Part shown: one piece after another, positions 1-8,972 of the stretch
Position numbering within the stretch: the first letter of the stretch is position 1
How the letters are laid out: each line of letters begins with the position of its first letter
NCBI GenBank assembly: GCA_963678855.1
Contig: OY787448.1
Span: 992,001-1,056,000 of the forward strand
Source: F22 sp963678855
GTDB lineage: Bacteria; Bacteroidota; Bacteroidia; Bacteroidales; Bacteroidaceae
DNA: 64,000 bases
Direction: 5' to 3'
Made by a program: the position numbers and the translations under genes
Notes under the pieces: generated by a model
Seen by the model: the letters and a program-made list of their open reading frames with translations, nothing else
What the model was told of the DNA's origin: nothing
The model's database searches: none

Positions 1-172
1 ATTGAATCATAAAAATCTTCCAAGTAGGCAAGGGCATATAATCTACACCGTCTTGCTTGATAAAAGCAGGCGTTTTTCTTGTTGAATCTGGTCCAAACAC
101 TCTTTCAATAAATCGCCCATACGTAAAATAACCAATGACTAGTAATGCCATTGACATAAGAAATGAAATCAT
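1..172 (-). CDS. cstA: Carbon starvation protein CstA, N-terminal fragment
   Basis: The reverse strand from 172 gives an open frame of 57 codons that runs off the window edge. It begins MISFLMSMALLVIGYFTYGR and continues with VFGPD, KTPA and DGVDYMPLPTWK. These are the hallmarks of the CstA peptide/pyruvate transporter family: the first membrane helix, then the conserved segment before helix 2. CstA is an inner-membrane carrier induced in carbon limitation. Only the first few percent of the protein is present, so nothing can be said about intactness. It is divergent from the ATPase gene at 428. Identification rests on the motif string and is fairly secure; the symbol is by family. Confidence 0.8.
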   Translation of the reverse strand, partial: MISFLMSMALLVIGYFTYGRFIERVFGPDSTRKTPAFIKQDGVDYMPLPTWKIFMIQ

Positions 173-277
173 GGTATATTAAATATTAGTTGATTAGTAT
201 TAGCCGCAGTAATAAGTTAATCAGAGACAATCAATCAGAAACTCATCACATTTTGTGTCAATCTATAATTTGGGAAA

Positions 278-307
278 CAAAAATACTATTATTTTTTAAG
301 CTGCAAA
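278..307 (-). promoter_or_regulatory. Candidate promoter of cstA
   Basis: On the minus strand TTTG (304-307) is followed after 18 bases by TATTTTTG (278-285), close to the Bacteroidetes consensus but one base short in spacing. It would give a leader of about 100 bases before the start at 172. Confidence 0.4.
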
Positions 308-369
308 ATATGTTTGACATATAAAAAACACATTAGAGAAATAAAACTACACTTTTTTGCAATCTCTAC

Positions 370-400
370 TTTGCAAAATCAAAACTTTCGACTATATTTG
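370..400 (+). promoter_or_regulatory. Promoter of the ATPase gene
   Basis: TTTG (370-373), 19 bases, TATATTTG (393-400) is a textbook Bacteroidetes sigma-A promoter. It lies inside the longer open frame that begins at 314, so it decides the start: translation should begin at the ATG at 428, about 20 bases after the predicted transcription start. Confidence 0.65.
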
Positions 401-427
401 CGGGGAAATGAGCAAAAATTAATCCGA

Positions 428-1606
428 ATGGAATCATTCTATAGAACCCACACCTACCTTGTTGAGCACACTGATGCTCCTGTTCGTCGACTATTAATGG
501 ACGAAATCGATTGGTCACATCGACTAATCGGGATAAAGGGTACACGAGGTGTTGGTAAAACGACTTTTCTACTTCAATACGCAAAAGAATATTACGGAGA
601 CAGCCGTGCTTGTCTATATATTAATATGAATAACTTTTACTTTGCACGCCACACATTGCTTGAGTTTGCTCAGAAATTTGTGGACCGCGGAGGACGAGTA
701 TTATTAATAGACCAAGTATTTAAACATCCTGACTGGAGTGAAGTGCTTTTGGAATGTTATGAAAAGCTTCCTACCCTACAGATTGTTTTTACAGGTAGTT
801 CTGTGATGCGATTGAAACAAGAGAATCCTCAACTAGGCGGTATCGTCAAAAGTTACAATTTGCGTGGTTTCTCATTCCGAGAATACCTAAACCTGAAGAC
901 AGGTAAGAATCTTCCACCATTGACTCTTTCTGACATACTAGAAAGACACGAGGAAATAGCTCGTGAGTACTGTGTGATTACCAACCCACTCAATCATCTT
1001 CAAGATTATATCCATCATGGATTTTATCCTTTTCATCTAGAGAAGCGTAATTTCTCGGAGAATCTACTCAAAGTGATGAATATGATGATAGAGGTGGATA
1101 TTCTTTTGATTAAGCAGATTGAGCTCAAATATCTTCCTAAGATTAAACAACTATTTTATTTGCTAGGAACAAGTCCTACAAATGCTACAAATGTGAGTCA
1201 ATTGGCTAGCGAAATTCAAACGTCTCGAGCCACTGTGATGAACTATCTAAAGTACTTGACAGACGCACGCCTTATTAATATGGTATATAAGGTAGGTGAA
1301 GAATTTCCCAAAAAGCCAACTAAAGTACTGTTGCATAACTCTAATATGAATTATGTCTTGTACCCACGTCGTAATGACGAGCAAGAGATTATCGAGACTT
1401 TCTTCATGAATTCGTTGATGAAAGATCACACAGTCAACCTAGGAGACAGATACAGTACATTTATTATTGACTCAGAATTGCCTTTCAAGTTATCTACTGC
1501 GCCTGAAAAACGTAGAAAACGAGACGATGTAACATATGTTGAAAGTAACCGATTAGTAGGTAAAGGAAACGAGATTCCACTTTGGCTATTTGGCTTCCTC
1601 TACTAA
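428..1606 (+). CDS. AAA-type ATPase with winged-helix and DUF4143-like C-terminus
   Basis: The 392-residue protein starts MESFYRTHTY. Walker A is GTRGVGKTT (residues 38-46, Lys44). The Walker B strand is VLLIDQ (91-96), so the usual second acidic residue is Gln96. Sensor-1 is VFTGSS. A winged-helix segment (about 245-300, SRATVMNYLKYL) and the C-terminal IPLWLFGFLY place it in the large Bacteroidales family of AAA_14/DUF4143-type ATP-binding proteins. Their cellular role is not established. The nuclease-like GGK signature often present near the C-terminus is not evident here. It is a cytosolic protein, divergent from cstA, and ends only 52 bases before nifJ. The longer frame from 314 would include the promoter, so it was rejected. 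Confidence 0.8.
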   Translation: MESFYRTHTYLVEHTDAPVRRLLMDEIDWSHRLIGIKGTRGVGKTTFLLQYAKEYYGDSRACLYINMNNFYFARHTLLEFAQKFVDRGGRVLLIDQVFKHPDWSEVLLECYEKLPTLQIVFTGSSVMRLKQENPQLGGIVKSYNLRGFSFREYLNLKTGKNLPPLTLSDILERHEEIAREYCVITNPLNHLQDYIHHGFYPFHLEKRNFSENLLKVMNMMIEVDILLIKQIELKYLPKIKQLFYLLGTSPTNATNVSQLASEIQTSRATVMNYLKYLTDARLINMVYKVGEEFPKKPTKVLLHNSNMNYVLYPRRNDEQEIIETFFMNSLMKDHTVNLGDRYSTFIIDSELPFKLSTAPEKRRKRDDVTYVESNRLVGKGNEIPLWLFGFLY

Positions 1607-1658
1607 ACGAACTAAAATACAAACAGATTATATTATATATTTACTAATCCCATTCATT

Positions 1659-4600
1659 ATGACTAAACAGAAGAAATTTATCACTTGTGATGGTAATCAA
1701 GCTGCTGCACACATGAGCTACATGTTCAGTGAAGTTGCTGCGATTTACCCCATCACACCGTCTTCTACTATGGCTGAGTATGTAGACGAGTGGGCGGCTC
1801 AAGGTCGCAAAAATATCTTTGGCGAGACTGTTCTTGTTGAAGAAATGCAAAGTGAAGGTGGTGCAGCAGGTGCTGTACACGGTTCTCTTCAAGCAGGTGC
1901 GTTGACATCTACTTATACTGCATCTCAGGGTCTTCTATTGATGATCCCTAACATGTATAAGATTGCTGGTGAGCTACTTCCTTGTGTATTCCACGTATCT
2001 GCTCGTACTCTAGCTTCTCACGCCCTATCTATCTTTGGTGACCACCAAGATGTAATGGCAGCACGTCAAACTGGTTTTGCGATGCTTGCTGAGGGTTCAG
2101 TACAAGAAGTGATGGACCTTGCTGGTGTTGCTCACTTGGCTACTATCAAGAGCCGTGTGCCATTCGTCAGCTTCTTCGACGGATTCCGTACATCTCACGA
2201 AATCCAAAAAATTGAAGTACTAGAAAACGACGATCTAGCTCCACTTATCGATCAAGAAGCTCTTGCTGACTTCCGCCAACGTGCATTGACTCCAGAAGCT
2301 CCTGTATCTCGTGGTATGGCTGAAAACCCTGACCACTTCTTCCAAGCTCGCGAAGCTGTGAACCCATTCTATGACAAGGTTCCAGAAATCGTAGAAGAAT
2401 ATATGAACGAGATTTCTGCTATCACAGGTCGCAAATATGGCCTTTTCGATTATTATGGTGCTGAAGATGCAGACCGCGTGATTATCGCGATGGGGTCTGT
2501 TACAGAAGCTATCCGTCAAGCTATCGACTATCTAAACGCAAACGGCGAAAAGGTAGGTCTTGTAGCTGTACACCTATATCGTCCATTCTCTGCTAAGCAC
2601 TTCCTAGCTGCTGTACCTAAGACAGCTAAGCGTATCGCAGTATTGGATCGTACTAAAGAACCAGGTGCTACAGGTGAGCCATTGTATCTAGACGTAAAAG
2701 ATTGTTTCTATGGTCAAGAAGATGCTCCAGTTATCGTAGGCGGTCGTTACGGTTTGAGTTCTAAGGATACTACTCCTACTCACATGATGTCTGTATACGA
2801 AAACTTGGCATTGCCAGAACCAAAGAACCAATTTACTGTAGGTATCGAGGATGACGTAACTTTCACTTCTCTTCCAATGAAGGAAGAAATCTCTGTAGGT
2901 CAAGCAGGTCTTTTCGAAGCTAAGTTCTACGGTTTGGGTGCAGATGGTACTGTAGGTGCTAATAAAAACTCAATTAAGATTATCGGTGATAACACAGATA
3001 AGTATTGCCAAGCATACTTCTCTTATGACTCTAAGAAGTCTGGGGGTTTCACTTGTTCTCACTTGCGTTTTGGTGATCACCCAATTCGTTCAACATATTA
3101 TGTAAATACTCCTAACTTCGTGGCGTGTCACGTACAAGCATACCTTCGTATGTACGACGTTACTCGTGGTCTTCAAAAGGGTGGTTCATTCCTATTGAAC
3201 ACTATCTGGAAGGGTGAGGAACTAGCTGCAAACCTTCCTAATAAGGTGAAGCGTTATTTCGCACAAAACGACATCAAGGTTTATTATATCGATGCAACTA
3301 ACATCGCTCAAGAAATTGGTTTAGGTAACCGTACAAATACTATCCTTCAATCTGCATTTTTCCGTATAACTGGCGTAATTCCAGAAGACCAAGCGGTAGA
3401 GCAAATGAAGAAGTTTATCGTGAAGTCTTACGGTAAGAAGGGTGAAGATATCGTGAACATGAACTACGCAGCCGTAGATCGTGGTGGTGAATACGCAACT
3501 CTTGATGTAGATCCAACATGGGCTAGCCTTGCAGATGAAGATGCAGCGACTAACAACGATCCAGCATTCATCAACGAAGTAGTTCGTCCTATCAACGCAC
3601 AAGACGGTGACCAATTGAAGGTTTCTGCTTTCGTAGGTCGCGAAGATGGTACTTGGGATAACGGTACATCAGCTTATGAAAAGCGTGGTGTAGCTCCATT
3701 CGTTCCAGAATGGAATGCTGAAAACTGTATCCAATGTAACAAGTGTGCTTATGTATGTCCTCACGCTGCTATCCGTCCATTCGTTCTTGACGAAGACGAG
3801 CAAAAGGATGCACCATACGAATCATTGAAGGCAGTTGGTAAGCAATTCGCTGGTATGACATTCCGTATCCAAGTAGACGTTCTTGACTGTCTAGGTTGTG
3901 GTAACTGTGTGGATGTATGTCCTGGTAAGAAGGGTAACAAGGCTATCGAAATGAAGCCAATCGAAACTCAATACGACCAAGCTCCTAACTGGACTTATAG
4001 TGTAGATAAGGTAGCTTCTAAGCAACACCTAGTGAACACTCAACAAAACGTGAAGAACAGTCAGTTCGCAACTCCTCTATTCGAGTTCTCTGGCGCTTGT
4101 TCTGGTTGTGGTGAAACTCCATACGTGAAGTTGGTTTCTCAATTATTCGGTGATCGTGAAATCGTAGCGAATGCAACTGGTTGTAGTTCTATCTACTCTG
4201 GTTCTGTTCCTTCAACTCCATATACAACAAACGAAAACGGTCAAGGTCCAGCATGGGCAAACTCTCTATTTGAGGACTTCTGTGAGTATGGTATGGGTAT
4301 GGAACTTGCAAACTCTAAGATGCGCGATCGTGTCGAACGTTTGATGAAGGCAGGTCTGGAAACTCCTCAAGCTACAGACGAAGCTAAGGAGCTATTCACT
4401 GCTTGGATTGAGAACAAGAAAGATGCTGATAAGACTAAGGAGCTAGCTCCACGTCTTAAAGAAATCTTTACTGCAGGTAAGGAAGCTGGTTGTCCAGTTG
4501 CCACTGAACTAGATTCATTGTCACAATACCTAGTTAAGCGTTCTCACTGGATTATTGGTGGTGATGGTGCATCTTATGATATCGGTTTCGGTGGTCTTGA

Positions 4601-5216
4601 CCACGTAATCGCATCTGGTCGTGACGTAAACATCCTAGTACTAGATACTGAGGTTTACTCGAACACTGGTGGTCAATCTTCTAAGGCTACTCCAGTTGGT
4701 GCAATCGCTAAGTTTGCTGCATCTGGTAAGCGTATCCGTAAGAAAGACCTAGGTTTGATTGCATCTACTTATGGTTATGTATATGTAGCTCAAGTAGCGA
4801 TGGGTGCTGACCAAGCACAAACGTTGAAGGCTATCCGTGAAGCGGAAGCTTATGATGGACCATCTGTAGTAATCGCTTACTCTCCATGTATCAACCACGG
4901 TATCCGTAAGGGTATGGGGCACGCTCAAGCAGAGCAAAAGCAAGCAGTTGAAGTTGGTTACTGGCACCTATGGCGTTACAACCCAACGCTTGAAGCAGAA
5001 GGTAAGAACCCATTCACATTGGATAGCAAAGATCCAAACTGGGATGATTTCAACGCTTTCTTAAAGGGTGAAGTACGTTACGCATCACTATTGAAGCAAT
5101 ATCCAGAAGAAGCAGAAGAGCTATTCGCTGCAGCTCAGGATAACGCACAATGGCGTTACAACAATTACAAGCGTCTTGCTCGCCAACAATGGGGAGTAGA
5201 ACAAGAAGAAGCATAA
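1659..5216 (+). CDS. nifJ: Pyruvate:ferredoxin (flavodoxin) oxidoreductase
   Basis: The 1185-residue single-chain enzyme oxidises pyruvate with CoA to acetyl-CoA and CO2 and reduces ferredoxin. It is the central anaerobic pyruvate step in the cytosol. The N-terminal pyrimidine/CoA domain has YPITPSS. Two ferredoxin-type [4Fe-4S] motifs follow, CIQCNKCAYVCP (from Cys690) and CLGCGNCVDVCP (from Cys744). The thiamine-diphosphate domain carries the CSGCGE motif, GDGASYDIGFGG (from about 968) and NTGGQ. Full length matches the one-chain NifJ family. The start MTKQKKF was chosen because the open frame upstream runs into the ATPase gene and homologues begin at KKFITCDGN. The codon use, rich in preferred codons, suggests high expression. 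A strong terminator follows. Confidence 0.97.
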   Translation: MTKQKKFITCDGNQAAAHMSYMFSEVAAIYPITPSSTMAEYVDEWAAQGRKNIFGETVLVEEMQSEGGAAGAVHGSLQAGALTSTYTASQGLLLMIPNMYKIAGELLPCVFHVSARTLASHALSIFGDHQDVMAARQTGFAMLAEGSVQEVMDLAGVAHLATIKSRVPFVSFFDGFRTSHEIQKIEVLENDDLAPLIDQEALADFRQRALTPEAPVSRGMAENPDHFFQAREAVNPFYDKVPEIVEEYMNEISAITGRKYGLFDYYGAEDADRVIIAMGSVTEAIRQAIDYLNANGEKVGLVAVHLYRPFSAKHFLAAVPKTAKRIAVLDRTKEPGATGEPLYLDVKDCFYGQEDAPVIVGGRYGLSSKDTTPTHMMSVYENLALPEPKNQFTVGIEDDVTFTSLPMKEEISVGQAGLFEAKFYGLGADGTVGANKNSIKIIGDNTDKYCQAYFSYDSKKSGGFTCSHLRFGDHPIRSTYYVNTPNFVACHVQAYLRMYDVTRGLQKGGSFLLNTIWKGEELAANLPNKVKRYFAQNDIKVYYIDATNIAQEIGLGNRTNTILQSAFFRITGVIPEDQAVEQMKKFIVKSYGKKGEDIVNMNYAAVDRGGEYATLDVDPTWASLADEDAATNNDPAFINEVVRPINAQDGDQLKVSAFVGREDGTWDNGTSAYEKRGVAPFVPEWNAENCIQCNKCAYVCPHAAIRPFVLDEDEQKDAPYESLKAVGKQFAGMTFRIQVDVLDCLGCGNCVDVCPGKKGNKAIEMKPIETQYDQAPNWTYSVDKVASKQHLVNTQQNVKNSQFATPLFEFSGACSGCGETPYVKLVSQLFGDREIVANATGCSSIYSGSVPSTPYTTNENGQGPAWANSLFEDFCEYGMGMELANSKMRDRVERLMKAGLETPQATDEAKELFTAWIENKKDADKTKELAPRLKEIFTAGKEAGCPVATELDSLSQYLVKRSHWIIGGDGASYDIGFGGLDHVIASGRDVNILVLDTEVYSNTGGQSSKATPVGAIAKFAASGKRIRKKDLGLIASTYGYVYVAQVAMGADQAQTLKAIREAEAYDGPSVVIAYSPCINHGIRKGMGHAQAEQKQAVEVGYWHLWRYNPTLEAEGKNPFTLDSKDPNWDDFNAFLKGEVRYASLLKQYPEEAEELFAAAQDNAQWRYNNYKRLARQQWGVEQEEA

Positions 5217-5246
5217 TCGCTTAGCTTAGTAATTCCTATTATAATT

Positions 5247-5286
5247 AATCGGCCCACTCCGCCTAGAGTGGGCCGATTTTCTTTTT
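5247..5286 (+). terminator. Intrinsic terminator of nifJ
   Basis: A perfect 13-bp stem (5247-5259 with 5266-5278, core CGGCCCACTC) with a 6-base loop is followed by a T-rich run. Confidence 0.85.
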
Positions 5287-5373
5287 CTTAGATTGTCCAA
5301 ACCAGTTCCAACTTGGTTTTTGCAACACCAGCAAACGTTTGCGTGCACTTAGCGACTAATCCATTGATACTGT

Positions 5374-5405
5374 GCTTATTACCTGAGATAAAAGTTGTAT
5401 TATTG
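5374..5405 (+). promoter_or_regulatory. Candidate malQ promoter
   Basis: TTG (5374-5376), 21 bases, TATTATTG (5398-5405): one mismatch from TAnnTTTG. The leader would be about 35 bases. A 12-bp palindrome GCAAACGTTTGC at 5331-5342 lies upstream and could be an operator. Confidence 0.4.
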
Positions 5406-5446
5406 CATTCATAAAACAATTCGAACCTTTATTAAAGCCTTAAAGT

Positions 5447-8143
5447 ATGATTGCATCCTTCGAAATAGAATATCGCACTCATTGGGGAGAACAAGTCTGT
5501 GTGGTTGGCTCTCTCATCGAACTAGGAGGACACCCTGGTGGTAAGCCTATCCCTATGGGAACCGTTGATGGTATCCACTGGCATCTTTCTATGCCAGTTA
5601 GTATGCCTACAGACGAGAAGTCATTTACGTATCACTATTGCATCTGCCGCGGTGAAGAAATAATACGTAAAGAGTGGACAGGTCACGCCCGTCGTATACT
5701 ACTACAAGATGATGTGCAAAAAGCATATCGATTCATCAATAGCTGGAAAGAACTTCCAGTACAGCATCCTTTTTACAGTTCAGCTTTCACAAAGTCGCTT
5801 TTGGCATTTCCTAAGCGCCCAGTTAAAGCTAAGCAAATCGAAAAAAGTATCCAACTCCGTGTAATGGTTCCAGGCATTGGTCCTGACAAGCAGCTATGTA
5901 TCTCTGGTAATCAAAAGAGCTTGGGTAATTGGAACGTAACCAAAGCCCCCACTCTGACTTACTTAGACACACCAGAATGGATGATTGATCTTGATGCAAA
6001 ACAACTCACTTATCCAGTAGAGTATAAATTCTTCCTTAGAGACAAAGTATCAGGTGAACTGACTGCTTGGGAAGCACATGAAAACCATTATCTTCATGAC
6101 CCACAGATTGAAGAGAATGAGACTGTGGTCTATACTCTAGACGATCTATACTTTGAGCAACCACAATGGAAGTGTTCAGGTACTGCCGTGCCAGTATTCT
6201 CATTGAGAAGTGAACATAGTTTTGGAGTTGGCGACTTTGGTGATTTGAAACGCATGGTTGATTGGGTGGTTAAGACTAAGCAACACGTCCTTCAAATTCT
6301 TCCTATCAACGATACAACGATGACCCACACTTGGGTAGATTCGTATCCATATAACAGCATCTCTATCTATGCATTTCACCCAATGTATATTGATATTAAT
6401 CAGCTACCAAAACTAAGAGATGCTGGCCAATATGCACAATTTGAAGAAATTCGCAAACAACTAAACAGTTATACTGAAGTTGACTACGAAGCTGTCAATC
6501 AAAATAAGTGGACATACTTCCGTTTGATTTTCGATCAAGAAGGAAAACGTACACTTAATTCCAAACGCTTCCAAGAATGGTATATCGAGAACGAAGAATG
6601 GTTGAAGCCTTACGCAGCATTTAGCTATTTACGTGATTGCTACAAAACACCAAACTTTAATGAGTGGCCAGAGTACAGCACATTCAAGAAAGCTGAAATT
6701 GACACCATTACAGATCCTAAGGGAGATAAGTTTCAAGATATCGCAATATATTATTATGTACAGTTCCACCTACACATCCAATTAGTTGAAGCTGCTAAAT
6801 ATGCACGTGCTAATGGTGTCGTTCTAAAAGGTGATATTCCAATCGGTATCAGCCGAAACAGTGTAGAGGCTTGGACTGAGCCTTACTACTTCAACCTAGA
6901 TGGACAAGCTGGTGCTCCACCAGATGACTTCAGTATTAAGGGACAAAATTGGGGATTCCCAACCTACAACTGGAAAGTCATGGCTGAAGATAACTATGCA
7001 TGGTGGCGTAAGCGCTTCCAAAAGATGGCTACATACTTCGATGCATACCGTATCGACCACATCTTAGGCTTCTTCCGCATTTGGCAAATCCCTATGCACT
7101 CTGTAGAAGGTCTATTAGGTCAGTTTGTACCAGCTATTGCCATGACTCCGCAAGAAATTGAAGGATATGGACTACACTTCGATTACAACTTCATGACGAA
7201 GCCTTATATTCACGAGTACTTCCTAGAACAAGTATTTGGTGAACATGCAGCTTGGGTGAAAGAAGAATTTATCCAACCTACTAGCAGCTACGAAATGTAC
7301 GAAATGCGTCCTGACTACAAGACGCAACGTGATGTAGAAGCTTATTTCTACGGATGTACAGACGAGAAGTCTATCCGTGTGCGTGATGGCTTGTACTCAC
7401 TAATCTCCAACGTACTGTTCGTTCCAGATATTGATGATCCTCACCGCTTCCACCCACGTATTGGTGTGCAAAGTGAATTCATCTTCCGTGCCTTAAATGG
7501 TCACCAACAAGAAGCATTCAATCGCTTGTACAACAATTACTATTACCACCGTCACAACGACTTCTGGTATAAGCAAGCGATGAAGAAACTTCCTACACTG
7601 ACAGAATCAACAAAGATGCTTGTCTGTGGTGAAGACTTGGGAATGATTCCTGCATGTGTACCTGCTGTAATGGACGAGCTACGTATCTTGGCATTGGAAA
7701 TCCAGCGTATGCCGAAAGACCCAAAACAAGAATTTGGTTATCTACCAGGCTACTCACAACGTTCAGTATGTACAATTTCTACTCACGACATGGCCCCAGT
7801 GCGTATGTGGTGGAAAGAAGACAGGGAAGCTACTCAACGTTATTATAACTTTGAGTTAGGTCACTGGGGAGATGCTCCTGAGGAAGCGCCAGCAGAAATC
7901 TGCGAACAAATTGTACGCAACCATCTATATAGTAACTCCATGTTGTGCGTTTTGGCACTACAAGACTGGATGGCTATCGACCGTCACTTCCGTTTCCCAG
8001 ATTCGGATGCTGAACGTATCAATGTGCCAGCAAATCCACGTCATTACTGGAGATACCGCATGCATCTAACTATAGAGCAGTTGATGGAAGCAGAAAGCTT
8101 GAATGCGAATATTATTGGTTTAATTGAGCAAACAGGTCGTTAA
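5447..8143 (+). CDS. malQ: 4-alpha-glucanotransferase (amylomaltase), GH77 with two CBM20 domains
   Basis: The 898-residue protein transfers alpha-1,4-glucan segments between maltodextrins, feeding glycogen/starch metabolism in the cytosol. No signal peptide is seen. The N-terminal 230 residues hold two CBM20-type starch-binding modules (the second around LRVMVPGIGPDKQLCISGN and LGNWNV). The GH77 barrel follows with the three family catalytic acids: Asp537 in YRIDH (nucleophile), Glu729 in GEDLG (acid/base) and Asp781 in STHDM. The long form with N-terminal CBM20s is normal for Bacteroidales MalQ. It is monocistronic between two terminators. Confidence 0.95.
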   Translation: MIASFEIEYRTHWGEQVCVVGSLIELGGHPGGKPIPMGTVDGIHWHLSMPVSMPTDEKSFTYHYCICRGEEIIRKEWTGHARRILLQDDVQKAYRFINSWKELPVQHPFYSSAFTKSLLAFPKRPVKAKQIEKSIQLRVMVPGIGPDKQLCISGNQKSLGNWNVTKAPTLTYLDTPEWMIDLDAKQLTYPVEYKFFLRDKVSGELTAWEAHENHYLHDPQIEENETVVYTLDDLYFEQPQWKCSGTAVPVFSLRSEHSFGVGDFGDLKRMVDWVVKTKQHVLQILPINDTTMTHTWVDSYPYNSISIYAFHPMYIDINQLPKLRDAGQYAQFEEIRKQLNSYTEVDYEAVNQNKWTYFRLIFDQEGKRTLNSKRFQEWYIENEEWLKPYAAFSYLRDCYKTPNFNEWPEYSTFKKAEIDTITDPKGDKFQDIAIYYYVQFHLHIQLVEAAKYARANGVVLKGDIPIGISRNSVEAWTEPYYFNLDGQAGAPPDDFSIKGQNWGFPTYNWKVMAEDNYAWWRKRFQKMATYFDAYRIDHILGFFRIWQIPMHSVEGLLGQFVPAIAMTPQEIEGYGLHFDYNFMTKPYIHEYFLEQVFGEHAAWVKEEFIQPTSSYEMYEMRPDYKTQRDVEAYFYGCTDEKSIRVRDGLYSLISNVLFVPDIDDPHRFHPRIGVQSEFIFRALNGHQQEAFNRLYNNYYYHRHNDFWYKQAMKKLPTLTESTKMLVCGEDLGMIPACVPAVMDELRILALEIQRMPKDPKQEFGYLPGYSQRSVCTISTHDMAPVRMWWKEDREATQRYYNFELGHWGDAPEEAPAEICEQIVRNHLYSNSMLCVLALQDWMAIDRHFRFPDSDAERINVPANPRHYWRYRMHLTIEQLMEAESLNANIIGLIEQTGR

Positions 8144-8190
8144 TAAATTAGAGGTAAACTTCGTGATAAGATAGATTTAAGTAAATGTAG

Positions 8191-8229
8191 AAGGAGTATG
8201 TAAGTAGTGACTTGCATGCTCCTTTTTTG
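8191..8229 (+). terminator. Terminator of malQ
   Basis: A 14-bp stem (8192-8205 with 8210-8223) with two G-U pairs closes a 4-base loop and runs into six T. Confidence 0.8.
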
Positions 8230-8260
8230 TCGTCCTCTTTTTTCCATAAGTAGTTTTTCT

Positions 8261-8268
8261 TATATTTG
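8261..8268 (+). promoter_or_regulatory. -7 box of folB
   Basis: TATATTTG at 8261-8268 matches the Bacteroidetes -7 element. The -33 region is only T-rich. The leader would be about 35 bases. Confidence 0.5.
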
Positions 8269-8310
8269 CAGTAGCGAGAAAGTAATTTCCCACATAAAAG
8301 AACAAAGACT

Positions 8311-8682
8311 ATGTATATACTAGATACTCAAATAACCCTAGAAAAAGTACGCTGTTTTGCGTATCACGGTGTAGACCCGCAAGAAAAAAAGATAGGTAAT
8401 CACTTTCATGTAACCCTTACTGTTAAAGGTGACTTCAAAGCGGCTATGGACAAAGACGATTTGACATTGACGGTTAGTTACGCAGAATTACTCGAGGCTA
8501 TTCAAGAACAAATGGCCATCCCTAGCGAACTTCTCGAACATGTATCGGGACGTATTCACAGAGCCATCTACGAACGCTTCCCTATTATTGAGCAAATAGA
8601 ATTGGCTATCACCAAGTGCAACCCTCCAATGGGCGGAGATCTTGACGGTGCGACAGTAACCACACGAAGCGAAAGAAAATAA
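8311..8682 (+). CDS. folB: Dihydroneopterin aldolase
   Basis: The 123-residue protein converts 7,8-dihydroneopterin to 6-hydroxymethyl-dihydropterin and glycolaldehyde in folate synthesis. It matches the small cytosolic FolB family in length and in motifs: the start ITLEKVRCFAYHGVDPQEKKIGN, the DLTLTVSYAEL segment (substrate-binding region) and the C-terminal ITKCNPPMGG with the usual K-x-x-P-P motif. It has its own promoter and is convergent with prmA, with a shared terminator and a repeat array between them. Confidence 0.93.
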   Translation: MYILDTQITLEKVRCFAYHGVDPQEKKIGNHFHVTLTVKGDFKAAMDKDDLTLTVSYAELLEAIQEQMAIPSELLEHVSGRIHRAIYERFPIIEQIELAITKCNPPMGGDLDGATVTTRSERK

Positions 8683-8747
8683 ATAAAACAATAGACTGTC
8701 TATCAGCGTTTAGAAGCTTCCTAAGAGTTCTTTCACCTAATAAAACC

Positions 8748-8835
8748 GTGCATATATGTACATTTATGCGTGTATAAGTGTATATTTGTACAAGCATAGA
8801 TGTACATGTATGCATGCATAAGTGTACATTTATAC
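8748..8835. repeat. Intergenic array of four 22-bp units (array A)
   Basis: Four degenerate units of exactly 22 bp start at 8748, 8770, 8792 and 8814. Units 1 and 4 agree at 18 of 22 positions. The sequence is largely alternating purine-pyrimidine, with repeated TGTACAT and GCAT words. TGTACATTTATGC (8757-8769) can pair with GCATAGATGTACA (8794-8806) with one mismatch. An 8-bp inverted repeat, GCTTCCTA (8716-8723) and TAGGAAGC (8840-8847), brackets the array. It lies between the convergent genes folB and prmA and has no coding potential that I can see. Confidence 0.75.
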
Positions 8836-8909
8836 TTGATAGGAAGCCTTAAAAGATTCACAGTGTAGCCTATGAGATTCATTCTAATAGGTATCCCATA
8901 ATCAAAAGA

Positions 8910-8957
8910 ATAAATAATAGGCTGTGCCAAATACTTTTGGCACAGCCTATTATTTAT
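8910..8957. terminator. Bidirectional terminator between folB and prmA
   Basis: A perfect 22-bp stem (8910-8931 with 8936-8957, core GGCTGTGCCAAA) closes a 4-base loop. AT-rich arms on both sides let it serve both converging genes. Confidence 0.8.
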
Positions 8958-8972
8958 GTATATCACACTCTC

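Noticed and set aside
314..427. Extended N-terminus of the ATPase
   Set aside because: A consensus promoter lies inside this stretch (370-400) and homologues start near MESFYRTH.
1590..1658. Extended N-terminus of NifJ
   Set aside because: Overlaps the ATPase stop and has no similarity to the NifJ N-terminus, which begins at TKQKKFITCDGN.
8748..8835. Possible CRISPR array (also considered for 15957-16022 and 24418-24496)
   Set aside because: The 22-bp units are directly adjacent with no spacers, and no cas genes are in the window.
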